Below are positions 54,385 to 63,023 of a stretch of 64,000 bases of DNA, piece by piece. The notes under the pieces were generated by a model. It saw only the letters and a program-made list of their open reading frames with translations. It did not search any database and had not been told where the DNA came from. Numbering within the stretch: the first letter of the stretch is position 1; each line of letters starts with the position of its first letter. The position numbers were made by a program, and so were the translations under genes. Source of the stretch: Streptomyces angustmyceticus (GTDB lineage: Bacteria; Actinomycetota; Actinomycetes; Streptomycetales; Streptomycetaceae); contig NZ_CP082945.1 in the NCBI RefSeq assembly GCF_019933235.1, positions 6,175,501 to 6,239,500 of the forward strand. The letters run 5' to 3'.

Positions 54385-54828
54385 ATGCCGCAGCGCGCTG
54401 ACCGACATGAGATCCGCATCAGGATCACGGGCACGAACAATCCCGAACAGGACATCGAGGACCTCAAGGCGTGGCTGGAGCGCGAGCCGTGGCTGGACCG
54501 GCGCCGGCACGACTGGCTGCTGCGGCCGCGGCCCGCCGGCGGGGGCGCGGACGGGCCGGGCGACATGGCCGTCGGCGTCGACGACCTGATCCTGGTCGTC
54601 GTCGGTGCGGTGGCCGCCGAGATCACCAAGAGCCTCGGCATCGCCCTGCAGGAGTGGCTGCGACGGCGCCGGGAGGAGCGCGACACCGGCGAACGGCCCG
54701 CCGTCGCGGTCGGGGCCGGCGACGGCGACCCGCGGCCGCTCGACGAGGCGGGCCCGGACGCCGCGGCCCCCGAACACCCCGATCCCGGCAGCCCGGCGGA
54801 CGGGAGCGGCAGCACCGCCGGGGACTGA
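54385..54828 (+). CDS. Effector-associated constant component 1 (EACC1)-like protein
   Basis: A 147-residue protein that fits the EACC1 pattern: an N-terminal strand region (EIRIRITGTNNPEQDIEDLKAWLEREPWLDRR), a Gly-rich loop ending in MAVGVDDLI, then a hydrophobic helix (LVVVGAVAAEITKSLGIAL) and QEWLRRRREE. Residues after 100 are disordered and acidic. In described actinobacterial conflict systems such components accompany caspase- or trypsin-like effectors. A G-rich ribosome site precedes the ATG, and the caspase gene starts five bases after its stop. Confidence 0.8.
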   Translation: MPQRADRHEIRIRITGTNNPEQDIEDLKAWLEREPWLDRRRHDWLLRPRPAGGGADGPGDMAVGVDDLILVVVGAVAAEITKSLGIALQEWLRRRREERDTGERPAVAVGAGDGDPRPLDEAGPDAAAPEHPDPGSPADGSGSTAGD

Positions 54829-54833
54829 GCCGG

Positions 54834-57467
54834 ATGTCCGAATACGACGCGCGGGGCAAGGTCAACCGGGCGCTGCTGATCTGCGTCGACGACTACCGGC
54901 ACCTGCCCCCGCTCCCCGCGGTGAAGGACAACGCGCAGGAACTCGAACGCGCCCTGCTCGCCCCCGGCACCGACCTGTTCACCCGCGGCGAGGTCGTCGT
55001 CTGCCGCCCCCAGGAGCCCTGGGAGGTGGAACAGGCGCTGGACGCCGTCACCCAGGAGGCCCGCGGACTGCTGCTGGTGTACTTCTCCGGCCACGGCCGG
55101 GTGGGCCGCGACGGCGGCAATCTGCAGCTGACCGTCGGCGCCTCGGAACCGCGCCACAAGACCGTCTCCTGGCAGGACATGGTGCTGCCCTACCTGGACA
55201 ACGCACGCGCCGACCGGATCGTGATCGTCCTGGAGTGCTGCTACGCGGGCAACGCGAGCGAGGCCTTCTACGCCTGCCGCAAACCCACCTCGCTGCTGAT
55301 GGCCGCGCAGCCCAACCGCCGCATCTTCAGCGGCGAGGAACCCACCGGCGGCAGCGTCTTCAACCGCGCCCTGGTGCGGACCCTGCAGCAGGGCGTACCC
55401 GGCAAACGGTTCGTCACCTTCGAGGACCTCGTCCGCTCCCTGCGCGACCAACTGGCCGCGGAACGCACCCCGATGGGCGACGTGTGGGAGCCGCGCTCGG
55501 CCAAGCAGAACACCGTCGACGACGTCGTGCTGTCCTTCGCCACCCCCGAGGCCCGCCCGCCGACCCCGCTGCGGATCCGGTTGCGGCGCCGCCTGAAGGC
55601 GTACGTCCGGCACTGGCCCAGGATCCTGCTGATCCTCGCGATCGTCCTCGTCCCGGCCACCAGCGGCGTCGTCCTGCTCACGCTCCCGGACCGCGAGGCG
55701 CCCTGCCCGCCCGCCCTCGAACTGCGGCTGCTCACCGCCCCCGAGGCCGAACCCGCGCTGCGCCGGGCCGCCTTCGACTACGAGATGTCCGAGGCCAACA
55801 CCCGGCCGCTGAGCGGCGAGGGCGACCTCCCCGACGGCTGCCGGCGCGCCCAGATCACCGTGTACTCCGCCGCCAAGGACCAGGTCGACCAGGGCTTCGC
55901 GGCCGCCGACCGCTGGCAGGGCGAGGCCCGCGGCACCGGCGAGGACCGGCCGGGCGGCCAGGTCACCGACCCCCTCTACCGGCCGGGACCGCAGCCCGAC
56001 ATCTGGATCCCGGAGTCCACCGCCGACTACGACGAGGCTCGCCGCGGCATGCCCCCCAAGGGCTCCCCGGCCACCCTCCACTACACCGCCCCGGTCGCCT
56101 ACACCCCCCTCGTCGTCGGCATCCCGGCGCCCCGGCGGCTGGACGACGTCGAACCGGCCGGCGCGTCCTGGCCCGAGCTGCTCACCGGCACCGACCGCGA
56201 CCACCGCGACCTCAGGCTGCTGCGGCCCAGCCCCGTCCTGTCCGGCACCGGCCTGCTGCACACCCTCGGCCTCTACCTCGCCCGCGACGGCTCGGACGCC
56301 GCGTCGGCGGGCACCCCCGACCCCGCCCTCGCCCGGCAGGCCGAGGAGCGCCTCGCCGCCCCCGGCAGCCAGTACGCGGGCAGCACCGAACTGCTGTGTT
56401 CGCTGCGGCCCGACACCGACGCCGCCGGCTCCGTCGACCGGACGAGGTCCGCGCCCCTGGTCTCGGAGAAGTCCCTCGCCGACTACAACCTGGGCCACGC
56501 CATCGGCAGTTGCCCCGCCCTGGACTCCCCGCTCCCGCTGCGCGACCGGTACATCGCCTACTACCCCGGCAACGTCCCCGCGCTCGACCACCCCCTGATC
56601 CGCGTCGACTGGCACGGCACCGCGGACGCCGCCCCGCGGCAGGCCGCCGTGGCCCGCTTCGCGACCTGGCTGCGCGAGCCGGACGGCGGCCAGCGCACGC
56701 TGACCGCCCAGGGCTACCGCGGGGTGCGCGACAGCGGCCCGCGCCGGGGCTCGCCGCTGCTGGACAGCCGCGCGGACGTCAGTCCCCTCGTCGCCCCCAC
56801 GGTCCCCTTCACCGCGGACCCCGAACAGGTCTCCCGGGTCCTGGACGGCTACGACAAGGCACAGCGCTCCAGCCAGGTGCTGATCCTCCTGGACGCCTCC
56901 ACCTCCATGGCGGAGAACGGCAAGCTCCCGGTCGCCCTCGGCGCGGCCGGGCGGGCCGTGGAACTGGCCGGACCACGGCACACCTACGGCCTGTGGACCT
57001 TCCCCGACCGCGCCCGCCCCGGGGACCGCGACGCGGTGCGCGAACTCGTCCCGCTCGGCAGCGCCGATCCCGCCCGGGGCCGGGCCGCCCTGGACCGGAT
57101 CGCGAGCCGCCCGGACGGTGAACTGGTCGACCACGGCGCCGCGATGGAGGAGGCGCTGACCCGGGCCCTGCGGACGATGAAGACCTCCCCGGCCACCAAC
57201 AAGGCCATCGTGCTCGTCCTGGACCAGGACGACGGCGCGGCCGGGCGCGCGGCGGGCGTGGAGCGCACCCTCGGCACCCTCGTCGAGGACGGGCCCGACG
57301 TCCCCGTCCTGGCGCTGGTGATGGGCAAGTCGGGCTGCGACACCTTCGCCCTCCAGCACCTGGCCGACGCCTCCCACGGCCAGTGCGTGCCCAGCGGCCC
57401 GCAGGCCGTCGACACGCTCGCCGGGCGGATCGCCTCCATCGGCACGGCCACCAAGGGGGACCGATGA
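54834..57467 (+). CDS. Membrane protein: cytoplasmic caspase domain, TM helix, extracellular solute-binding-like and vWA domains
   Basis: An 877-residue multidomain protein. Residues 1-235 are a caspase-like peptidase with His87 in VYFSGHGR and Cys136 in VLECCYAGN. A basic stretch (RIRLRRRLKAYVRHWPR) precedes one membrane helix at about 262-284, placing the caspase inside and the rest outside. Residues of about 290-660 resemble a periplasmic-binding-type fold (DIWIPES, SLADYN). The C-terminus is a vWA domain with MIDAS DASTS at 687-691. The stop overlaps the next ATG. It is probably a receptor that turns an external signal into proteolysis. Confidence 0.85.
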   Translation: MSEYDARGKVNRALLICVDDYRHLPPLPAVKDNAQELERALLAPGTDLFTRGEVVVCRPQEPWEVEQALDAVTQEARGLLLVYFSGHGRVGRDGGNLQLTVGASEPRHKTVSWQDMVLPYLDNARADRIVIVLECCYAGNASEAFYACRKPTSLLMAAQPNRRIFSGEEPTGGSVFNRALVRTLQQGVPGKRFVTFEDLVRSLRDQLAAERTPMGDVWEPRSAKQNTVDDVVLSFATPEARPPTPLRIRLRRRLKAYVRHWPRILLILAIVLVPATSGVVLLTLPDREAPCPPALELRLLTAPEAEPALRRAAFDYEMSEANTRPLSGEGDLPDGCRRAQITVYSAAKDQVDQGFAAADRWQGEARGTGEDRPGGQVTDPLYRPGPQPDIWIPESTADYDEARRGMPPKGSPATLHYTAPVAYTPLVVGIPAPRRLDDVEPAGASWPELLTGTDRDHRDLRLLRPSPVLSGTGLLHTLGLYLARDGSDAASAGTPDPALARQAEERLAAPGSQYAGSTELLCSLRPDTDAAGSVDRTRSAPLVSEKSLADYNLGHAIGSCPALDSPLPLRDRYIAYYPGNVPALDHPLIRVDWHGTADAAPRQAAVARFATWLREPDGGQRTLTAQGYRGVRDSGPRRGSPLLDSRADVSPLVAPTVPFTADPEQVSRVLDGYDKAQRSSQVLILLDASTSMAENGKLPVALGAAGRAVELAGPRHTYGLWTFPDRARPGDRDAVRELVPLGSADPARGRAALDRIASRPDGELVDHGAAMEEALTRALRTMKTSPATNKAIVLVLDQDDGAAGRAAGVERTLGTLVEDGPDVPVLALVMGKSGCDTFALQHLADASHGQCVPSGPQAVDTLAGRIASIGTATKGDR

Positions 57468-58861
57468 CCATCCCGCGCGCCCGGACGGGGGCCGTCCTGG
57501 TCTGCCTGGCGCTCCTGCCGGCGGCCGGCGGCTGCACGGCGGGGGAGCCCACCGGCCCGGAGCGGGGCGCGATCGTCCTCGCCACCGGCAGCGACCTCAG
57601 CAGCTCCGGCATCCGCCAGGACCTGATCCGCGCCTGGGAGAAGGAGCACGGCCGCACGGTCCGGATCGTCAAACTCCCCGACACCGCCGACGGCCAGCGC
57701 AGCCAGCTGCTGGCGGCCGGCCAGTCCGGCAACGGCGGCTACGACGTGCTCAACCTCGATGTCGCCTGGACCGCGGAGTTCGCCGAGGCGGGCGTCATCC
57801 GCCCCTGGGCCGACCATCTGGACGGCGACTTCCTCGACAGCGTGGCCAAGACGGTCGAGTACGGCGGCAAGGTGTGGGGCGTCCCGTTCAACACCGACGC
57901 CGGGCTGCTCTACTACCGCAAGGACCTCCTGGCGGAGTACCACCGCCCCGTCCCGTCCGACTGGGACGAGCTGGAGAAGACGGCGCAGGACGTGGCGGGC
58001 GCCTACAACCGCAAGGCCGCAGGAGCCGCCCGCGGGGCCGGACGGAAGCCGCCGCGGATGTACGGCATGGTCGCCCAGCTGCGGCCCTACGAAGGGCTGA
58101 CGGTCAACACCCTGGAGTCGGCCTGGGCCGACGGCGGCGACCCCGACGCCACCAGCTTCACCAAGGACGAGCAGGTCGGCGCGCTCCAGCAGGGCGTCAC
58201 CGACCTCAAGGGCCGGCTCGACGCGATCATGCCGCACGAGGCCACCACCATGGACGAGACGGAGAGCCGCCGCTGGTTCGCCGACGGCCGGGCCCTGTTC
58301 ATGCGCAACTGGCCGGTCGAGTACGCCTCGGTGGCCGAGAAGCTCACGCCCGGCGTGCAGTTCGACGTCACCCAGCTGCCGGCCCGCCGCGGCGACGGCA
58401 GACGGATGTCCGTGCTGGGCGGGCAGAATCTGGCGATCTCGGCCGCCAGCGAGCGGCCGGCCGGCGCCCGGTCCCTGATCGAGGCGCTGACCGGCCCGCG
58501 CAGCGAACGCTGCCTGCTGGAGCGGGGGTTCGCGGCGACCCGCGAGTCGGCGTACCGGGAGAGCGCCGGGGCGCCGCGCTGCCCGTCGCACAGCGGTACG
58601 GAGCGCGGTGAGCACGGCACCCCGGGAGCGCCGGAGCCGCGGCCCGACACCCGCACCCTGCACGAGGCGCTGCTGGCCGCCGAGCCCCGCCCGCGCAGCG
58701 CCCACTACCAGACCTTCAGCAAGGTCGTGCAGCTCGGGGTGTCCGCCTTCCTCAACGGCCGCGGCGGCACGGCCATCGCCGACCGCCTGGCCCGCGAGGC
58801 GGACGACGCCCTCGGCGGACGGGGCGCACCGACGACGAAGCGCCCGGCGGACGACGGCTGA
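57464..58861 (+). CDS. Extracellular solute-binding lipoprotein coupled to the caspase gene
   Basis: A 465-residue lipoprotein: signal peptide with lipobox ending AAGGC (Cys24), then a family 1 solute-binding fold (VRIVKLPDTADGQRSQLLAAGQ, YDVLNLDVAWTAEFAEAGVI, GVPFNTDAGLLYYRKDLL, FMRNWPVEYASV) like trehalose/maltose-binding LpqY/MalE proteins. No ABC permease or ATPase is adjacent. Its ATG overlaps the caspase stop (ATGA), so it probably presents a ligand to the caspase receptor instead of a transporter. A terminator overlaps its 3' end. Confidence 0.88.
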   Translation: MTIPRARTGAVLVCLALLPAAGGCTAGEPTGPERGAIVLATGSDLSSSGIRQDLIRAWEKEHGRTVRIVKLPDTADGQRSQLLAAGQSGNGGYDVLNLDVAWTAEFAEAGVIRPWADHLDGDFLDSVAKTVEYGGKVWGVPFNTDAGLLYYRKDLLAEYHRPVPSDWDELEKTAQDVAGAYNRKAAGAARGAGRKPPRMYGMVAQLRPYEGLTVNTLESAWADGGDPDATSFTKDEQVGALQQGVTDLKGRLDAIMPHEATTMDETESRRWFADGRALFMRNWPVEYASVAEKLTPGVQFDVTQLPARRGDGRRMSVLGGQNLAISAASERPAGARSLIEALTGPRSERCLLERGFAATRESAYRESAGAPRCPSHSGTERGEHGTPGAPEPRPDTRTLHEALLAAEPRPRSAHYQTFSKVVQLGVSAFLNGRGGTAIADRLAREADDALGGRGAPTTKRPADDG

Positions 58862-58881
58862 TGCCGAGGTCCGCCGGGCGC
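58840..58881. terminator. Bidirectional terminator ending the caspase operon
   Basis: GCGCCCGGCGGAC and GTCCGCCGGGCGC form a perfect 13-bp stem around a 16-base loop. It overlaps the last codons of the solute-binding protein gene and faces the convergent pit operon. Confidence 0.75.
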
Positions 58882-58915
58882 CGGGTGCCGTCCGGTGCTG
58901 CCGTCTCCCGTGGGG

Positions 58916-59152
58916 TCAGGCGGCGACGATCAGGTAGATGCCGTAGGCCACCGCCGCCGCGCACAGGGCGAAGGCGGTCACCGCGCCGGCCCGCGCGCCC
59001 GTACCCGGTGCGGTGCCCGCGGCCGTGGCGCCCTCGGTCTGCGGCTTGCGGGACGTCCCGACGATGCCGACGGTGAACAGGCCCACGATCCCGACCGTCA
59101 CCGCGAGGGTGACGCCGAAGACCTGGCCGAGAGCTGCCCAGTCGATGTTCAT
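58916..59152 (-). CDS. Small two-helix membrane protein downstream of pit
   Basis: A 78-residue protein with hydrophobic segments at about 8-32 (LGQVFGVTLAVTVGIVGLFTVGIVG) and 55-77 (VTAFALCAAAVAYGIYLIVA), joined by a Gly/Ala/Thr-rich loop. I do not recognise a named family. It starts 22 bases after the pit stop on the same strand, so it is likely co-transcribed and may be an accessory of the phosphate transporter. Confidence 0.75.
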   Translation of the reverse strand: MNIDWAALGQVFGVTLAVTVGIVGLFTVGIVGTSRKPQTEGATAAGTAPGTGARAGAVTAFALCAAAVAYGIYLIVAA

Positions 59153-59174
59153 GGGGTTCCTTAGGTGAGGGCGG

Positions 59175-60506
59175 CTAGCGGGAGACCGTCGCGGCCCGGG
59201 GGCGCGGGGCAGGAGGAGCGGAGGAGTCGGCGCCGGACGCCTGGGCGGGAATCCCGGCGGCGTCCGGGGACTCGGCCACGGCCGCTGCGGCGTCGGCCAC
59301 CGGGGTGTCGGCCACCGGGGCGTCGGCCGGGGCCGGCTGGCCCGCCGGGGGCGGGGAGACGGAGCGCAGCGCGGCGGTCACCACGCCCACCGGCTCCGCG
59401 GCCGGACCGTCGTTGACATTGGTGTGGTCGACCGGCTTGCGCCGGGAGGCGGCCCAGATCGCGCCGCAGATGCCCAGGCCGAGGACGGCCACCGCCGCCA
59501 CGCCCCAGTCGCCCTGGCCGGCCAGGAACGCGGCGCCCGCCGCGACCAGACCCGCGGCCGGCAGCGTCAGGCCCCAGGCGAGGACCATCCGGCCGGCCGT
59601 GGACCAGCGCACCACGCCGCCCTTGCGGCCCAGACCCGAGCCCATCACGGAACCGGAGCAGACCTGGGTGGTGGAGAGCGCGAAGCCGAGGTGGGAGGAG
59701 GCCAGGATGGTGGCCGCGGCGCCGGTCTGGGCGGCGAAGCCCTGCGGCGGCTGGATGTCGGTGATGCCCTTGCCCATGGTGCGGATGATCCGCCAGCCGC
59801 CCAGGTACGTGCCGAGCGCGATGGCCAGGCCCGCCGAGGCGATGACCCACAGCGGCGGGTCGGCGTGCGGGGCGACCACACCGCCGGTGATCAGCGCGAG
59901 GGTGATCACGCCCATCGTCTTCTGGGCGTCGTTGGTGCCGTGGGCGAGGGAGACCAGGGCGGCGGAGGCGATCTGGCCCGCGCGGTAGCCCTTGGCGGTG
60001 TCCGCCTCGTCGCGGTTGCGGGTCAGCCGGTAGGTGAGCCGGGTCGCCGCCATCGCGGCCAGGCCGGCGACGATCGGGGCGGCCACCGCCGGGATCAGGA
60101 CCTTCATCACCACGGCCTCGCCGTGCACCCCGTGGGTGCCGACCGACACCAGGGTCGCGCCGATGAGACCGCCGAAGAGCGCGTGGGAGGAGCTGGAAGG
60201 GAGGCCCGCGAGCCAGGTCAGCAGGTTCCAGACGATCGCGCCGACCAGGCCGGCGAAGATCACTTCAGGTCGGATGCCGGCGCTCTCGTCGATGATCCCG
60301 CCGGAGATGGTCTTGGCCACCTCCACGGACAGAAACGCACCGACGAGGTTGAGCACTGCCGACATCGCCACCGCGGTCCTGGGTCGCAGGGCGCCGGTGG
60401 AGATGGTGGTGGCCATCGCGTTGGCCGTGTCGTGGAAGCCGTTCGTAAAGTCGAACACCAAGGCCGTGACGATCACGATCCCGATGAGAAGCGTGATGTG
60501 TTCCAT
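59175..60506 (-). CDS. pit: Inorganic phosphate transporter, Pit family
   Basis: A 443-residue PiT family symporter with about ten membrane segments and the two repeated family motifs: GFHDTANAMATTISTGAL near residue 22 and VSLAHGTNDAQKTMGVITLAL in the second half. It takes up metal-phosphate with protons. The C-terminal 90 residues are a cytoplasmic low-complexity tail rich in Ala, Pro, Asp and Val. A PHO box lies 50 bases upstream, so phosphate control by PhoP is expected; Streptomyces coelicolor PitH2 is the analogue I have in mind. Confidence 0.93.
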   Translation of the reverse strand: MEHITLLIGIVIVTALVFDFTNGFHDTANAMATTISTGALRPRTAVAMSAVLNLVGAFLSVEVAKTISGGIIDESAGIRPEVIFAGLVGAIVWNLLTWLAGLPSSSSHALFGGLIGATLVSVGTHGVHGEAVVMKVLIPAVAAPIVAGLAAMAATRLTYRLTRNRDEADTAKGYRAGQIASAALVSLAHGTNDAQKTMGVITLALITGGVVAPHADPPLWVIASAGLAIALGTYLGGWRIIRTMGKGITDIQPPQGFAAQTGAAATILASSHLGFALSTTQVCSGSVMGSGLGRKGGVVRWSTAGRMVLAWGLTLPAAGLVAAGAAFLAGQGDWGVAAVAVLGLGICGAIWAASRRKPVDHTNVNDGPAAEPVGVVTAALRSVSPPPAGQPAPADAPVADTPVADAAAAVAESPDAAGIPAQASGADSSAPPAPRPRAATVSR

Positions 60507-60555
60507 TCACCCGGGCAATCAGTTCGAAGGTCAGTGTCGTTGGGACCGTACGGAG

Positions 60556-60577
60556 AGCGGGTGAACGGAAAGTGAAC
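60556..60577 (-). promoter_or_regulatory. PHO box (PhoP-binding direct repeats) upstream of pit
   Basis: On the minus strand, GTTCACTTTCC is followed directly by GTTCACCCGCT: two 11-base direct repeat units, each beginning with the conserved GTTCAC of Streptomyces PHO boxes. They end 50 bases before the pit start. Confidence 0.8.
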
Positions 60578-60894
60578 TGGGACGGGCGCGGTGGTGACAC
60601 CCCCGCAGTGTTCACGGGAAGGAGTCCCCGCCGTCACTTCCGCCTCATCCGTTGGCGAACTCGGTGAGTTGGGGCGACGGGCGTCTCCCCGGTCGCGCCG
60701 TGCGCCGGCTCCGGCGTGACGTGAACGGAGGAAGAACGCAAGATGGCTCATCTCCGCCCAATCCGCCACAGTGGGCAAGATATCCCTATATGGCAGATAG
60801 CGGACAAGCGGGCCCCCGGCGTACGGTGCCCCGGCCTGCTCGTACGGTGACGCGCACCGCGTCCGCCCATTCGCCGCACCGCGCCGGAGGACCC
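60578..60894. other. Intergenic region between pit and the class II aldolase gene
   Basis: About 317 bases of divergent non-coding DNA. One further GTTCAC occurs on the plus strand at 60610, without a partner at 11 bases. An ATG at 60652 opens a frame into the aldolase gene, but it lacks family sequence until 60895. I see no RNA gene. Confidence 0.45.
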
Positions 60895-61551
60895 ATGAAG
60901 GACCGCGCCGACCGCCTCGCCGAAGCCTGGGGCGACCTGGTCGCCACCGCCCGCCGCACCGTCACCGACGGCCTGGTCGTCGGCACCTCGGGCAATGTCT
61001 CGTGCCGCATCAAGGACCTGGTGCTGGTCACCCCCAGCGGCGTCCCCTACGACCGGCTCGGGCCCGCCGACACCACCGCGGTCGACCTCGAAGGGCGCCA
61101 GATCATCGGCACGCTCCGGCCGACCAGCGAACTCCCCATGCACCTGGCGGTCTACCGCAGCACCACGGCCACCGCCGTCGTCCACACCCACGCCCCCTGC
61201 GCCACCGCCGTCTCCACCCTCGTCCCCGAACTCCCGCCCGTCCACTACATGACCGCGGCGCTCGGCGGCCCCGTCCGCGTCGCCCCCTACGCCCTCTACG
61301 GCAGCGACGAACTCGCCGCGCACATGCTGGCGGCGCTCCGCGACCGCACCGGCTGCCTGCTGCAGAACCACGGCACCCTCACCTACGGCGACAGCCTCGG
61401 CCAGGCGCTGGACCGCACCGCCCAGCTGGAGTGGATGTGCCGGGTCTGGCTGACCGCGAGCTCGGTGCCCGGCCACGCACCCAGCCTGCTGTCCGCCGAG
61501 CAGCTCGACGCGGCCGCCGACCGGCTGCGGGACTACGGCCGGCAGGGCTGA
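60895..61551 (+). CDS. Class II aldolase/adducin family protein
   Basis: A 218-residue aldolase-fold protein similar to L-fuculose/ribulose-phosphate aldolase. GLVVGTSGNVSCRI is the phosphate-binding loop, SELPMHLAVYR holds the catalytic Glu region, VVHTHAPCATAVS the HxH zinc pair, and LLQNHGTLTYG the third His. Cytoplasmic; the exact sugar phosphate is unknown. GGAGG lies four bases before the ATG. A terminator follows. Confidence 0.9.
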   Translation: MKDRADRLAEAWGDLVATARRTVTDGLVVGTSGNVSCRIKDLVLVTPSGVPYDRLGPADTTAVDLEGRQIIGTLRPTSELPMHLAVYRSTTATAVVHTHAPCATAVSTLVPELPPVHYMTAALGGPVRVAPYALYGSDELAAHMLAALRDRTGCLLQNHGTLTYGDSLGQALDRTAQLEWMCRVWLTASSVPGHAPSLLSAEQLDAAADRLRDYGRQG

Positions 61552-61558
61552 GCGCCCG

Positions 61559-61601
61559 CCGGGGGGGACGGCGGCGCGGCACGGGCCGCCGTCCCCCCCG
61601 G
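61559..61601 (+). terminator. Strong terminator after the class II aldolase gene
   Basis: CCGGGGGGGACGGCGGC pairs perfectly with GCCGCCGTCCCCCCCGG, a 17-bp stem with a nine-base loop, starting seven bases after the stop. Confidence 0.85.
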
Positions 61602-61658
61602 TCACCCGCCGGACACCGCCAAGTGGCCGTGTCCGGCGCCGCTGCGCACACTGGTGAG

Positions 61659-62786
61659 GTGCGCCTGGTTACCGCGGCGGCCGTGGCCGCCACCACCGTG
61701 ATCGGTGCCGGGGCGGCCGCCGTGGCGGTCGGCCGGTACGCCGGCGACGTCGCCCTGAAACCGTCGCCCGACGACCCCTTCCCGGGCGACCCCCGGCTCA
61801 CCGTGCACTCCGCCACCGAGAGCCGCGTCGCCCTCACCCGCAGCCTGGCGTCCCTGCGGCCCGGCACCTACGGGCTCACCGGCTCCGGCTGCCACGCCGT
61901 GATCGGCGACGTCGTCCACGGCGTCCCGCACCCCGCCGACGCGGTCGTGCGCCGCCTGGTGCGGGTCACCCACGGCACCCTCAGGCCGGGCAACCGGATG
62001 CGGCTCACCCCTCAGGTCCACCTCGGCAACCCCCGCGACGCCCTCGGCCTGGACTGCGCCGACGTCGACGTCCCCGGCGAACTCGGCGCCCTGCCGGCGT
62101 GGTTCCTCCCCGGAGTGCGCGACACCTGGGTCATCACCGTCCACGGCCTGGGCACCACCCGCGAACACCCCATGGTGGTCATGCCGTTCCTGCACCGGCA
62201 CCGGCTGCCGGTCCTCGACGTGGCCCACCGCAACGACATCGGCGCCCCGCGCACCGCCGACGGCATCGACCACCTCGGCGACACCGAATGGCGCGACCTC
62301 GACGCCGCGATCCGCTACGCGGTCCGCTACGGCGCCCAGGACATCGTCCTCCACGGCTGGTCCACCGGCGCGACCATGGCCCTGCGCGCCGCCACCCACT
62401 CCGCGCTGCGCGCCCGGATCAGCGGCCTCGTCCTGGACTCCCCGGTCCTCGACCGGGGCGCCACCGTCCGGGCGCTGGCCGCCGCCCGCCGCGTCCCGCG
62501 CGCCCTGCTGCCGCTGGCCGTACGCGCCGCCGAGGGCGCCACGGGGATGCCCGTCGACCGCCCCGCCGACGCCGTCGACGTGGACGGCCTCAACGTCCCC
62601 ATCCTGCTCTTCCACGGCCCCGACGACCTCATCGCCCCCTGGACGGCCTCCCGCTCCCTCGCCGCCCGCCGCGCCGACCTGGTCACCTTCCAGCCGGTTC
62701 CGCACGCACCGCACGCCGCGATGTGGAACGCCGACCCGCCGGCCTACGAAGAGGCACTGCGGCGCTTCCTCACCCCGCTCATGTGA
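61659..62786 (+). CDS. Alpha/beta hydrolase with N-terminal membrane anchor
   Basis: A 375-residue hydrolase. The N-terminus (VTAAAVAATTVIGAGAAAVAVG) is a signal anchor; the hydrolase fold shows WVITVHGLGTTREHP, the nucleophile elbow LHGWSTGATMAL (G-x-S-x-G), PILLFHGPDDLIAP for the acid and PHAPHAAMW for the His. GTG 61659 is chosen because the hydrophobic segment follows directly; GTG 61623 and 61629 are in frame. It is probably an extracytoplasmic esterase; substrate unknown. Confidence 0.83.
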   Translation: MRLVTAAAVAATTVIGAGAAAVAVGRYAGDVALKPSPDDPFPGDPRLTVHSATESRVALTRSLASLRPGTYGLTGSGCHAVIGDVVHGVPHPADAVVRRLVRVTHGTLRPGNRMRLTPQVHLGNPRDALGLDCADVDVPGELGALPAWFLPGVRDTWVITVHGLGTTREHPMVVMPFLHRHRLPVLDVAHRNDIGAPRTADGIDHLGDTEWRDLDAAIRYAVRYGAQDIVLHGWSTGATMALRAATHSALRARISGLVLDSPVLDRGATVRALAAARRVPRALLPLAVRAAEGATGMPVDRPADAVDVDGLNVPILLFHGPDDLIAPWTASRSLAARRADLVTFQPVPHAPHAAMWNADPPAYEEALRRFLTPLM

Positions 62787-63023
62787 CGCCGCGCGCGGGC
62801 GCCGGCCCGCGCACCGGGCCCGACAGCGGCCCCCGCGAACCGCCCCGCCCCCGGCCACGGGCCCGCCGCCCCGGCCGCGATCCGCGCGCCCCCGGATGAC
62901 GCCCGGACCCACGGCGCGACAACTCCCCTCATCGCGGACGTGTCGGCACGGCGGCGCGGCCCCGGCAGATCGCAAGCAGGGTTCCGATTGGGCTTTCGGG
63001 CCGACAGCGGGAACACTGCTCCT

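Noticed and set aside
53994..57377. 1127-codon minus-strand open frame opposite the caspase gene
   Set aside because: Mirror of the coding strand; Gly/Val/Arg repeats with no family signature, while the plus frame has clear caspase and vWA motifs.
60610..60615. Additional GTTCAC on the plus strand near pit
   Set aside because: No second unit at 11-base spacing, so not called a PHO box.
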